Of a stretch of 56,835 bases of DNA, positions 25,375 to 35,923 are shown piece after piece. Made by a program: the position numbers and the translations under genes. The notes beneath the pieces were generated by a model. It had not been told where the DNA came from, searched no databases, and saw only the letters and a program-made list of their open reading frames with translations. Source of the DNA: JACRIM01 sp964605185 (lineage in GTDB: Bacteria > Planctomycetota > Phycisphaerae > UBA1845 > UTPLA1); contig CAZSBF010000013.1 of the NCBI GenBank assembly GCA_964605185.1, forward strand, positions 1 to 56,835. Direction: 5' to 3'. The stretch's first letter is position 1; every line of letters starts with the position of its first letter.

Positions 25375-27390
25375 ATGGCGAAACAACACCATAATTCAAT
25401 CCTGCACGTCCTCCGCTGGAATGCGGCTCTGGCTTTTTTCCTGTTTGGAGTGACCCTCGCGGCCGCCGATGCGCGCGGCAGTCCTCCGCCGTGGAGCGAC
25501 GTAACCATCGGCCCTGGGCCGAATTCTTCCGTCATGGCCTACGACTCGGGCCGCAACAGAACCGTCATGGTCACCGAGGGAAAGACTTGGGAATGGGACG
25601 GCAATTCGTGGATGCTCCGGGCCACGACTGGACCCGCCTCCCGCTCGGGACATGCGATGGCCTATGACTCGGCACGGGGGGTTACCGTTTTGTTCGGAGG
25701 TACATACTTCGACGACACTTGGGAATGGGATGGCGTAACGTGGACACAGCGATCAGTCACCGGCCCATCCGTTCGCTACGGTCATGCGATGGCCTACGAC
25801 TCGACGCGTGCGCGAGTGGTCTTGTTCGGCGGGAATATCACATCGATCCCCTTTTATTCAGGCCAAACATGGGAGTGGGACGGCAATGCATGGTTGCTGC
25901 GCTCTGCCTTTGGCCCGTCCGGTCGTGGCTACCACAAGTTGGCCTACGACTCATCCCGTGGAATCATCGTGTTGTTCGGCGGCTACGGACTAGGCGGCGG
26001 CCCCACGGCTGCTCCGCTCGGCGACACGTGGGAATACAATGGGACCTCTTGGACACTCCGATCCGCAAGCTCATTGGGAAGCCGTTATGGGCACGCCATG
26101 ACCTTCGACGCAGCGCGGGCCCGCGTCGTCCTTTTCGGCGGCGACAACAACAGCTCTGTCTTGGGTGACACATGGGAATGGGACGGTACATCTTGGATAC
26201 AGCGACTAATTGCAGGCCCGCCCGCTCGCTCCGGTCATGCAATGGGCTACGATTCTGTGCGGGGCAAAGCTGTTTTGTTCGGCGGAAATGACCGAATTTC
26301 ACTTCTCGGAGATACATGGGAATATGATGGATTGACCTGGGTTTTTCGAGGCGCGAGCGCGCCGGGAAGACGCCATAGCCACGCGATGGCATACGACTCG
26401 ACCCGACGTATTACTGTGTTATTCGGCGGCGCCAACAACGCCTCTCTTGGCGATACTTGGGAATGGAACGGTACGTCTTGGACCCCACGGTTCGTGACCG
26501 GTCCGCCGCGTCGCGATGGCCATGCGATGGCTTTTGACCCATCCCGCTCTCGAGTTATCGTGTTTGGCGGAAGATCCGCAATCACGAGTATCCAATATCT
26601 TAACGACATGTGGGAATGGGACGGCGCAACTTGGAGCCAAGTCACTCCAACGGGGACCCTTCCACCGCCTCGGGCCGGACACGCAATGGCCTATGACACC
26701 TACCGAAATCGCCTGGTGATCTTCGGAGGGAACAACGGGGCCAATCTCGGCGATACTTGGGAGTGGGATGGCGCGGCTTGGACTCAACTTGCGATGGGCG
26801 GAAACTCGCCCGCGCCGCGTGCTTTCCACAGCATGGTTTTTGATATAGCTCGGGGGTATGCAGTTCTATTTGGAGGGGCGCCAGGACCGTTTCCCACCTT
26901 CGACGATGATACATGGGCATGGAATGGATCGTCTTGGACGCTGCTTTCGACCGGCGACGCGGATCCTTCATTGAAGCGCCAAAACTCCGCGATGGTCTAT
27001 GACTCTAATCGGGGGCGCATCGTGATGTACGGAGGCTTCGGCGGCTTGATCAGCACGGCGACTTGGGAGTGGAACGGGACATCGTGGGCGCGTGTTTTCA
27101 ACGAAGGCCCGCCGTATCGATATTCCCATGCCATGGCGTTTGATTCATCGAGAGGCAAGGTGGTTCTGTTCGGAGGGCGAAACCCCATAGGCCAGAACAG
27201 CCCTCCATTAGGGGACACATGGGAATACACGCGGCGATTGTCCCAGCCCCCTACGAATCAGGCCCTGGATGACGGGAACAGGATTGGCAATATCGACGGG
27301 CTTGAGGATCAACTATTCACCCCAGCGCTGATGCATGAAAACATCAATGTGAATAACAGCGACAGCGTCGCCCCGGATGGCGTGGAATAA
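25375..27390 (+). CDS. Secreted 12-repeat kelch-type protein
   Basis: 671 residues from the ATG at 25375 (GGAGGGG 8 bases upstream). A signal peptide covers about residues 1-34 (WNAALAFFLFGVTLAAADARG). About 12 kelch-like repeats of 45-55 residues follow with the pattern GHAMAYDSxRxxVVLFGGxxxxxxDTWEWDGxxWTxR; 12 blades imply two propellers. The last 45 residues are non-repetitive and acidic; unlike other large secreted proteins in this window it lacks a dockerin-type end. Probably an extracellular binding protein. Composition is less GC-biased than core genes. Confidence 0.9.
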   Translation: MAKQHHNSILHVLRWNAALAFFLFGVTLAAADARGSPPPWSDVTIGPGPNSSVMAYDSGRNRTVMVTEGKTWEWDGNSWMLRATTGPASRSGHAMAYDSARGVTVLFGGTYFDDTWEWDGVTWTQRSVTGPSVRYGHAMAYDSTRARVVLFGGNITSIPFYSGQTWEWDGNAWLLRSAFGPSGRGYHKLAYDSSRGIIVLFGGYGLGGGPTAAPLGDTWEYNGTSWTLRSASSLGSRYGHAMTFDAARARVVLFGGDNNSSVLGDTWEWDGTSWIQRLIAGPPARSGHAMGYDSVRGKAVLFGGNDRISLLGDTWEYDGLTWVFRGASAPGRRHSHAMAYDSTRRITVLFGGANNASLGDTWEWNGTSWTPRFVTGPPRRDGHAMAFDPSRSRVIVFGGRSAITSIQYLNDMWEWDGATWSQVTPTGTLPPPRAGHAMAYDTYRNRLVIFGGNNGANLGDTWEWDGAAWTQLAMGGNSPAPRAFHSMVFDIARGYAVLFGGAPGPFPTFDDDTWAWNGSSWTLLSTGDADPSLKRQNSAMVYDSNRGRIVMYGGFGGLISTATWEWNGTSWARVFNEGPPYRYSHAMAFDSSRGKVVLFGGRNPIGQNSPPLGDTWEYTRRLSQPPTNQALDDGNRIGNIDGLEDQLFTPALMHENINVNNSDSVAPDGVE

Positions 27391-27412
27391 TTTGTGGCCT
27401 AATTTCAGAGTA

Positions 27413-27430
27413 GCAGGCAGGGACGCCTGC
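27413..27430. repeat. Short palindrome GCAGGC-AGGGAC-GCCTGC, copy 2
   Basis: Lies in the 44-base gap between the convergent kelch and 27435 genes, followed by ACCAC. It has the same AGGGAC centre as 11403-11422. Could double as a bidirectional hairpin. Confidence 0.65.
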
Positions 27431-27434
27431 ACCA

Positions 27435-28001
27435 CTAATCTTTTTTCGTTGGCGTGGCACTCGGTTGTTTCGGCAATGCCGGCGCGGGCCGCTCTTTTTC
27501 TGCCACCGACTCATCCTTGAGAATCTGGCCGGACATGATGCCGCCGTAGTTGGCGCCGAACCAGGTGCCGCAGTAGAAGCCGCGGTAGATCATCACGCGC
27601 GCTGAGTACGTGCCGAGGCCGGGCATGGACAGCTTGTCGAGCGTGATGACCGGCGTGTCGCCGGCCCAGACGACGCGGACGGTGATGGGGATGGTTACGT
27701 CCTTGTCGGCGTATTGCACGCGGGCGTTCACAATCCAGTAGTCTTCGCCGGCCTTCGAGATTTTGCCGACGGTGTACTTATCCTCGCGGGCCTCGGAGAG
27801 CGGGGCCTTTCCGGCGAGGCCTTCGGGGCCGGTCATGGCCCAGGTGCCTTTGAGGGTGCTGTTCTCGAGCATCTGTTGGAAGTCACGTTCGAGGGCCTTG
27901 CGCTTTTCGGCTTTGGAGAGGACGGGTTGGGTGGTGGGTTCGTCGGCGGGGAGGATGGCGGTAAAGGTCAGGATGAGGGCGATGGGAAGAAGGCGTTGCA
28001 T
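27435..28001 (-). CDS. Secreted protein of unknown function
   Basis: 188 residues with a signal peptide (MQRLLPIALILTFTAILPADEP). The mature protein has a Lys/Arg-rich helical start (KAEKRKALERDFQQML) and a central beta-rich domain (KGTWAMTGPEGL, DYWIVNARVQYADKDVTIPITVRVVWAGDTPVITLDKLSMPG) ending in a Pro/Lys tail. The pattern of a lipocalin-like or DUF-type periplasmic domain is possible but not firm. The gene has its own transcript between convergent kelch and a divergent repeat region. Confidence 0.8.
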   Translation of the reverse strand: MQRLLPIALILTFTAILPADEPTTQPVLSKAEKRKALERDFQQMLENSTLKGTWAMTGPEGLAGKAPLSEAREDKYTVGKISKAGEDYWIVNARVQYADKDVTIPITVRVVWAGDTPVITLDKLSMPGLGTYSARVMIYRGFYCGTWFGANYGGIMSGQILKDESVAEKERPAPALPKQPSATPTKKD

Positions 28002-28080
28002 GGGATTGTCTCCGTGTGGTTGGAAGGATTATCCGGTTGGAACGGGGCCGGGGCAAAGCGGGTTCGTGGAGAAGCGTTTC

Positions 28081-28104
28081 GACAGGTTAGAAAACCTGTC
28101 CCAC
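28081..28104. repeat. Palindromic repeat GACAGGTT..AACCTGTC, copy 1
   Basis: Inverted repeat with a 4-base centre; second copy at 28140-28163. Confidence 0.7.
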
Positions 28105-28139
28105 ATTTGGAAATCCTATATCACACCAAAGGACACACA

Positions 28140-28163
28140 GACAGGTTGGAAAACCTGTCCCAC
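28140..28163. repeat. Palindromic repeat GACAGGTT..AACCTGTC, copy 2
   Basis: Differs from 28081-28104 at one base. Confidence 0.7.
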
Positions 28164-28317
28164 ATGGCAGGCGTGAAACCGGGGCGGGGCGAGCGTTTAG
28201 CCTTCATGGACGCTTTGTGCGGAGGGTGGGTATACTATGGCCATCCGTCGCCGGTTTGGCCCGCCTGACGGTTGGTTCTATCCGTGTAACACACAGTCAA
28301 AACGAGGGAGTTGGCTC

Positions 28318-30480
28318 ATGCTTTCCAGGTTTGTTCGGTCGAGGTCTGTATCCGTTGTCGCTTTGCTGGCGTTTGTCGGCTGTTCGCAGAGCGGCTCGCA
28401 GTTTCCGAGCACGCGGCTTGGCTACCCCAAGGCGAAAAAGGTCGAGCAGATCGACGATCTGCACGGCACGAAGATCGCCGACCCCTATCGCTGGATGGAA
28501 GACCTCGACTCGCCGGAGTTGGCGAAGTGGGTGGCGGATGAGAACAAGGTCACGTTCGGCTACCTGAATGAAATCCCGTCGCGCGAGAAGATCAAGTCGC
28601 GGCTGACGAAGGTGTGGAACTACGAGCGCTACCTGCCGCCGTACAAGGATGGCGGTCGCTATTTCATTTCCAAGAATGACGGGCTGCAGAATCAAAACGT
28701 CGTCTACACGATGAAGACGCTGGAGGATTCGCCGAGCGTGCTGCTTGATCCGAACAAGCTCTCGGCGGACGGCACGGTGGCGCTGGGCGGCTACTTCGTG
28801 AGCGACGATGGCAAGTATGTCGTCTATGCGGTGAGTGAGGCCGGCTCGGACTGGCAGCAGTTCCGCGTGCGCGACATCGAGACGGGCAAGGACACGAACG
28901 ACCTGATCAAGTGGAGCAAGTTCTCCGGCGCGGCGTGGACGAAGGACTGCAAAGGGTTCTTCTACAGCCGATATGACGAGCCGAAGGATCAGAACCTGAT
29001 GAGCGGGGTGAACTACTTCCAGAAGCTGTATTACCACCGGATCGGCACGCCACAAGCCGAGGACGAGTTGGTCTATCAGCGCGACGACCAGAAGGAGTGG
29101 GGCTTCGGCGGCGGCGTCACCGAAGACGGCAAGTATCTCGTGATCAGCGTGTCGAAGGGCACCGAGCGAAAGAACCGCGTATTCTATAAGGACTTGCAGG
29201 CGCAGGATGCGAAGGTGGTCGAGCTGCTCAACGAGTTCGACGCCGAGTATGACTTCATCGAGAACGACGGCACGACCTTCTACTTCAAGACGGATTACAC
29301 CGCCCCGCGCGGCCGGGTGATCGCGATTGATATCACCAAGCCCGAGCGAAAGAACTGGAAGGAGCTGATCCCGCAGTCGAAGGACACGATGCAGGGCGTC
29401 GGCATCATCAATGACAAGTTTGTCGTGTCGTATCTCAAGGACGCTTACACGCAGGTGAAGATCTACGAGATGGGCGGCAAGTTCATCCGCGACGTGGATC
29501 TGCCGGGCTTCGGCACGGCCAGCGGCTTCTACGGCAAGAAGAAGGATACCGAGACGTTTTATTCGTACACCGGGTTTGCGACACCCGCGACGGTGTATCG
29601 ATACGACTTCGCCTCGGGAAAGAGCAGCGTCTATAAGAAGCCGACGGTGGACTTCAATTCGGAGGATTATGTCACGCGGCAGGTGTTCTATAGCAGCAAG
29701 GACGGTACGCAGATTCCGATGTTCATCACGCACCGCAAGGATGCGAAGCTAGACGGCAACAACCCGACCTATCTCTACGGCTACGGCGGATTCAACATTC
29801 CGATCACGCCGACCTTCAGCCCGAGCAATCTGGTCTGGATGGAGATGGGTGGCGTGTTTGCCGTGGCGAACCTGCGCGGCGGCGGCGAGTACGGCAAGGA
29901 GTGGCACGACGCGGGTCGGCTCAAGAAGAAGCAGAACGTGTTTGATGATTTCATCTCGGCCGGCGAATGGTTGATCGCCAACAAGTACACCAGCAAAGAG
30001 AAGCTCGCGATCGGCGGCGGCAGCAACGGCGGCCTACTCGTCGGCGCGTGCATCACGCAGCGGCCGGACTTGTTCGCGGCAGCGGTGCCGGCGGTGGGCG
30101 TGATGGACATGCTCCGCTTCCACAAGTTCACGATCGGCTGGGGCTGGACGAGCGACTACGGCTCGCCGGACAACCCGGAGGATTTCAAGGTGCTGCGGAC
30201 GTATTCGCCGCTGCACAATATCAAGACGGGCACGGTCTATCCGGCGACGATGATCACGACGGGCGACCACGACGATCGCGTGGTGCCGTCGCACAGCTTT
30301 AAGTTCGCGGCCACGCTGCAGGAAGCGCACGCGGGCAAGGCGCCGGTGTTGATTCGCGTGGATGTTCGCGCCGGCCACGGTGCGGGCAAGCCGACCTCGA
30401 AGAAGATCGAGGAGGAGACCGACAAGTGGGGCTTCCTCGTGCGGAACCTGAAGGTGGACGAGAAGCAGATCAAGGGATAG
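28318..30480 (+). CDS. Prolyl oligopeptidase family (S9A) lipoprotein
   Basis: 720 residues from the ATG at 28318 (GAGGGAG upstream). The N-terminus ends in LLAFVGC, a lipobox, so the enzyme is probably anchored in the envelope. An N-terminal seven-bladed propeller domain (about 60-440) precedes the alpha/beta hydrolase domain. The triad is visible: S569 in GGGSNGGLL, Asp in GDHDDRVVPSHS (652-653) and H687 in VRAGHGAGKP. S9A enzymes cleave short peptides after proline. YPKAKKVEQIDDLHGTKIADPYRW is the family start. A strong terminator follows at 30513-30552. Confidence 0.96.
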   Translation: MLSRFVRSRSVSVVALLAFVGCSQSGSQFPSTRLGYPKAKKVEQIDDLHGTKIADPYRWMEDLDSPELAKWVADENKVTFGYLNEIPSREKIKSRLTKVWNYERYLPPYKDGGRYFISKNDGLQNQNVVYTMKTLEDSPSVLLDPNKLSADGTVALGGYFVSDDGKYVVYAVSEAGSDWQQFRVRDIETGKDTNDLIKWSKFSGAAWTKDCKGFFYSRYDEPKDQNLMSGVNYFQKLYYHRIGTPQAEDELVYQRDDQKEWGFGGGVTEDGKYLVISVSKGTERKNRVFYKDLQAQDAKVVELLNEFDAEYDFIENDGTTFYFKTDYTAPRGRVIAIDITKPERKNWKELIPQSKDTMQGVGIINDKFVVSYLKDAYTQVKIYEMGGKFIRDVDLPGFGTASGFYGKKKDTETFYSYTGFATPATVYRYDFASGKSSVYKKPTVDFNSEDYVTRQVFYSSKDGTQIPMFITHRKDAKLDGNNPTYLYGYGGFNIPITPTFSPSNLVWMEMGGVFAVANLRGGGEYGKEWHDAGRLKKKQNVFDDFISAGEWLIANKYTSKEKLAIGGGSNGGLLVGACITQRPDLFAAAVPAVGVMDMLRFHKFTIGWGWTSDYGSPDNPEDFKVLRTYSPLHNIKTGTVYPATMITTGDHDDRVVPSHSFKFAATLQEAHAGKAPVLIRVDVRAGHGAGKPTSKKIEEETDKWGFLVRNLKVDEKQIKG

Positions 30481-30512
30481 GCCGCCGTTCGCACGATTAT
30501 GTGACTGATCAT

Positions 30513-30561
30513 GCAGGAGCACCCGGCCCCAATGGGGATTGGGTGCTCCTGCTTCGTTTTC
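30513..30561 (+). terminator. Intrinsic terminator after prolyl oligopeptidase
   Basis: GCAGGAGCACCC (30513-30524) pairs perfectly with GGGTGCTCCTGC (30541-30552), with a nested CCCC/GGGG in the loop, followed by TTCGTTTTC. Confidence 0.75.
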
Positions 30562-30747
30562 ATGGTCGTTTGGGGCGAACTGGCGGGGTGGATTGCTCGT
30601 ATATCACGGGTTGCGGGGGCCGAATTACAACTGAAAAACGGGGATGTTGCCCATCCGAATCCGCCGCTTGCAAGTCGGGCGGCGAGTCAGACAATGGTGC
30701 GCTTTGATCCGCACTAGGATTCGAACAAGAAGAGAGGAAATTGAGCC

Positions 30748-32946
<2,199 letters not shown>

Positions 32947-32984
32947 TGAGCATCGCCGCGCGAGCGGAAACCTGAAATGCAGTA

Positions 32985-33018
32985 CGGGGCGAGTCGACGA
33001 CGACTCGCCCCGCTTCGT
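32985..33018 (+). terminator. Intrinsic terminator between convergent glnN and lipoprotein genes
   Basis: CGGGGCGAGTCG (32985-32996) pairs perfectly with CGACTCGCCCCG (33001-33012) across a 4-base loop, followed by CTTCGTTT. It could serve glnN, and being palindromic, the converging gene too. Confidence 0.7.
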
Positions 33019-33032
33019 TTAGGGAATGCCGA

Positions 33033-34142
33033 CTACTTGTAATAGCCGGTCAATCGTTTGAGGACCAGGCGATCACAGTCTTCCCGCGATTTGGGCTTGA
33101 TCGACTGGAAGTCATTGTGGTGGGAGTTCTGGAAGTCGACGAGTACCCACTCGCCCTGCCGGTCGCAGATGGCGAAGTGGACCGCGCCGACATTGTCCTT
33201 GCCCATCAGGTAGTCGGCATACAGAACGTAATCCGTATCGGGCTTTGCCTTGCGCACACGCTCACGGAATGCGCGGGCCATGCCCCATAGAACCTTTTGT
33301 TCGTTCATGTCCGGCTGCACCGCGAATTTCTCACCGTGCGCCGCGGCGGATGCCTTGGCGAGGCCGGCCTTGTTGATCATCGCGACGACGGCGGTGGCGC
33401 TGTCAGAGTTCAACGCGTCGCCCGCGTGCACGGGATAGACAAGCAACGTTGACGCGGCCGCGGTCTTCTTGAATATGCCGAGGCGCTTCTTCATCGCCTC
33501 TTGTTCGGCCTTATCGGGAACGCCGGTGTCTGTTTCCCATTTCTTGGCGATCTTCCCTTCCGGGGCATTCGCGCGGGTCGGATCGTCGAGGCTCAGTGTC
33601 GGGCGGAGCCTTTCCGCCACGAGGAGGCAGCACTGCATCGGCTCAGCAGGCTTGATCTTCTTGAACGCCGCGTCGCTGCCTGTTTGCGCGTCGCTCCAGA
33701 CGATTTCGCCGGACTTGGTGACGACGATGGTGCGCACCTCGGTGAACTTTCGCTGCGGGGAGGCGATGAACTCGGTGTAAAGGGCGTAGTCGGTCTCGAC
33801 GGGATGGCTCTTCACGAATTCGCCAAATGCAGCGGCGGTGGTTGCGAGATCAGCGCCGGCGGCCGGGCGAAACTCGGCGTCCGAGGTTTGCAAGTTGGTC
33901 ATGCCTGCCTTCTCGAGCAGCATGGCGACGACCTCGCCGACTTTCACCACAGGCCTTCCCGCGAGATTGGTAGGCAGGACCGTCATCGAAGCGGCCTTTC
34001 CCAAATCGCGAAACGCCTTGAGCTGCGGCGTGTCGGCGGCAGGCGGCTCGGTTGAGTTCGCGGTCTGGGCGCAGCCGGGCAACGCCATTGCCATGGCCGC
34101 AACGAGGTATGTGATTCGGTAAATGTGTTGAACGTGTGTCAT
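33033..34142 (-). CDS. Lipoprotein with two related tandem domains, TetR-controlled
   Basis: 369 residues from the ATG at 34142 (AAAGGG about 9 bases upstream; an ATG at 34175 lies inside the operator). Lipobox MALPGC. The mature protein contains two similar halves: LPTNLAGRPVVKVGEVVAMLLEKAGM with ...FVKSHPVETDYALYTEF (first), and VYPVHAGDALNSDSATAVVAMINKAGL with ...RVRKAKPDTDYVLYADY (second). Each half ends in a beta segment (RTIVVTKSGEIVWSD / VHFAICDRQGEWVLVD). Function unknown. It lies 73 bases downstream of tetR on the same strand with its own promoter and operator. Confidence 0.85.
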   Translation of the reverse strand: MTHVQHIYRITYLVAAMAMALPGCAQTANSTEPPAADTPQLKAFRDLGKAASMTVLPTNLAGRPVVKVGEVVAMLLEKAGMTNLQTSDAEFRPAAGADLATTAAAFGEFVKSHPVETDYALYTEFIASPQRKFTEVRTIVVTKSGEIVWSDAQTGSDAAFKKIKPAEPMQCCLLVAERLRPTLSLDDPTRANAPEGKIAKKWETDTGVPDKAEQEAMKKRLGIFKKTAAASTLLVYPVHAGDALNSDSATAVVAMINKAGLAKASAAAHGEKFAVQPDMNEQKVLWGMARAFRERVRKAKPDTDYVLYADYLMGKDNVGAVHFAICDRQGEWVLVDFQNSHHNDFQSIKPKSREDCDRLVLKRLTGYYK

Positions 34143-34163
34143 GGTGGTACCCTTTCGTGTAAC

Positions 34164-34179
34164 GTATGTGTTCACTTAC
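34164..34179. promoter_or_regulatory. TetR operator upstream of lipoprotein gene
   Basis: GTATGTGTTCACTTAC, a near-palindrome of form GTAWGTR-NN-YACWTAC. On the minus strand a perfect TATAAT (34180-34185) lies directly upstream of it, so a bound repressor would cover the start of transcription. A second site with the same consensus is at 34839-34854. Confidence 0.7.
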
Positions 34180-34215
34180 ATTATACTCCAACGGACGCCG
34201 CGGCGAGGTCTTTCG

Positions 34216-34809
34216 CTAGGCGGCGGAATGACTCAGTAACAGTTCCCCCATGTGGCCGATCAGGCGGCGGCGCTGGGTGTCGGTCAGCAAGTCCAGCTCC
34301 CGGCTGATGTTGGCGGCAGTGCCGAGGCCGAGCATGGCCCATGCGACCATGGAGGGGTCGGCGGACGTTTTGGACGATTTTCGGCCGCGACTAGTCTCGA
34401 TCTGATTGGCGAGGAAGCGCTGAAACCGCCCGAACATGCGGCGGAGGGCGGTGCGAATCTCCGGATCGTCGGTCTCGCTAAGCCCTGCAAACACAATGCG
34501 GTAGTGGCCGAATTCGCCGTGATGGCGGGCTTCATACTCCAACAGGCGGCTTGCCCCCTCGGCGGGCGTTTTGCATTCGGCGAGGATGCCGCCCCAGGTT
34601 TTCGCGGAGAGGTCGAAGACGTAGTCGATGGCGGCGATGAACATCGCCTTCTTGTCGGGCCAGAGGCGGTAGAGGATGTTTTCGCGAACATCGCAGCGGC
34701 GGGCGAGTTCGGCCGTCGTCGCGCGGCGGTAGCTCAGTTCGGCAAAGGCCTTGGCGAGGATCGGCAGGAACTCGCGGCGTTTTTCGTGGCTGAGGCTTTT
34801 TCGAGGCAT
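34216..34809 (-). CDS. TetR family transcriptional regulator
   Basis: 197 residues. The N-terminal HTH (about 10-58: LPILAKAFAELSYRRATTAELARRCDVRENILYRLWPDKKAMF) is typical of TetR; the rest is an all-helical ligand domain. The promoter region carries a near-palindrome (34839-34854) that also occurs before the downstream lipoprotein gene (34164-34179), which implies autorepression and control of that gene. Ligand unknown. The 73-base gap to the lipoprotein suggests partial cotranscription with a second internal promoter. Confidence 0.92.
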   Translation of the reverse strand: MPRKSLSHEKRREFLPILAKAFAELSYRRATTAELARRCDVRENILYRLWPDKKAMFIAAIDYVFDLSAKTWGGILAECKTPAEGASRLLEYEARHHGEFGHYRIVFAGLSETDDPEIRTALRRMFGRFQRFLANQIETSRGRKSSKTSADPSMVAWAMLGLGTAANISRELDLLTDTQRRRLIGHMGELLLSHSAA

Positions 34810-34838
34810 GGCGGCCGGTGGCTCCCGTGGGCCGTAAG

Positions 34839-34854
34839 GTAAGTATCTACATAC
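34839..34854. promoter_or_regulatory. TetR operator upstream of tetR
   Basis: GTAAGTATCTACATAC, same GTAWGTRNNYACWTAC consensus as 34164-34179 (the two 26-base regions match at 20 positions including the flanks). A CATAAT -10-like box (minus strand, 34855-34860) abuts it. Confidence 0.7.
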
Positions 34855-34930
34855 ATTATGACACAGGTTGGGGATGCGTCAAGGGGATTCTTGTCGCAGG
34901 GAAATTGTGTTTCGTGCGAGAAAATGGGGG

Positions 34931-35740
34931 TTAGACCCGAGCCTGCATGAGCCAGTCCCACGGGTAGGGGTCCTTCATCCACTTGGGGGGGGCGTCGAAT
35001 TCGGTGGACCAGGGGTATTCCAGCTTGCGAACATCCTCCACGCGGAAGCCGGTGGCGGCGAGTTCGACTTCGAGTTCTTCGCGGAGGTGGTGTTTGGTTA
35101 GCACGCGGTTGAGGCGTAGGTGGCCGTTGGCGATCTCCGTGCCGGAGTGGTTTGCGAATCGGACCGAGCCGGGCATCCAGCCTGGTGTGGATGGGGTAGC
35201 AGCAAGGCGGGCGCGTTTGGCGGGCACGGAGGCCCGCCCCACTTTTCTTGTTGTCGTGCGGCGCTTCCACTCCAGTCGGCGGTGATGGGTCAACAAGGCC
35301 GACTCGAATGAAGGGGCAAGAAGAAGCAGCCGGCCGCGCGGTTTGAGGGAGCGGCGGATGTTCTCCAGCATGATGCGGCGCTGTCGCAATGACGGCGCGA
35401 GCAGGACATTGGCACAGAGGGCGACATCGACGCGAGCCAGCGGATCGCGCGGACGGCCGAGGTTGTGGGTGTGATACTCGATATTGGCGAAGCGGCGGCA
35501 GGACTTTTGCGCAACGGCGATGCACTCGGCGGAATGGTCCATCGCAATGACGCGGCCGAATCGCGCGGCGAGGGCGGGGAGGTACTTTCCGACGCCGCAG
35601 CCGAAGTCGCCGACGGTTTTTCGTTTTGATCCGAGGCGGTTAAGCAGCGCGGTCATGTGGCCGCGACGGTCGGCGGCGAGAGAGTCGAAGACGATGTCAT
35701 CGTAGTCGGCGGCGACGTCGTCCCAATGTTTCGCATCCAT
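34931..35740 (-). CDS. Class I SAM-dependent methyltransferase
   Basis: 269 residues from the ATG at 35740 (MDAKHWDDVAADYDDIVF); an ATG at 35776 is the alternative. Motif I is VGDFGCGVGKYLPALA, motif II around GRVIAMDHSAECI, followed by VDVALCANVLLAPSL and RSLKPRGRLLLLAPS, a standard Rossmann methyltransferase core. The acceptor is unknown. Within it residues of the form KVGRASVPAKRA are encoded by the palindromic repeat at 35219-35238, inserted between the core and the C-terminal substrate-binding part. The gene stands alone upstream of tetR. Confidence 0.9.
   Translation of the reverse strand: MDAKHWDDVAADYDDIVFDSLAADRRGHMTALLNRLGSKRKTVGDFGCGVGKYLPALAARFGRVIAMDHSAECIAVAQKSCRRFANIEYHTHNLGRPRDPLARVDVALCANVLLAPSLRQRRIMLENIRRSLKPRGRLLLLAPSFESALLTHHRRLEWKRRTTTRKVGRASVPAKRARLAATPSTPGWMPGSVRFANHSGTEIANGHLRLNRVLTKHHLREELEVELAATGFRVEDVRKLEYPWSTEFDAPPKWMKDPYPWDWLMQARV
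35219..35238. repeat. Short palindrome inserted in frame in the methyltransferase gene, copy 3
   Basis: GGCGGGC-ACGGAG-GCCCGCC followed by CCAC, the same structure as 11403-11422. It encodes GRASVPA on the minus strand without breaking the frame. Confidence 0.7.
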
Positions 35741-35829
35741 GCGCGACTTTCGTGGTGCGACATCACCATCGCACATTCCAAAGCATATTGTCGCGCCATC
35801 GCGGCGACAACCGGGTGATGCGCCAACGT

Positions 35830-35871
35830 AAAAAAGAAATCGGCCCTCCGCACTTCCGCGAAGGGCCGATT
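35830..35871 (-). terminator. Intrinsic terminator of the CHRD/dockerin gene
   Basis: On the minus strand AATCGGCCCT pairs with AGGGCCGATT (35862-35871 with 35838-35847) and is followed by TTCTTTTTT. It lies 53 bases after the stop of the gene at 35924-38560. Confidence 0.8.
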
Positions 35872-35923
35872 GAGATCAACACTGCATATGATCGACGCTG
35901 GGCCGATCAACACCGAAACGAAA

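Larger units (their letters stand above)
28002..28317. other. Intergenic region with two palindromic repeats
   Basis: Contains GACAGGTT(A/G)GAAAACCTGTC followed by CCAC at 28081-28104 and 28140-28163, 24 bases with one mismatch, each a palindrome with stem GACAGGTT/AACCTGTC. TATACT at 28231 may be a -10 for the S9 peptidase but no good -35 is seen. No coding frame is convincing here. Confidence 0.55.
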
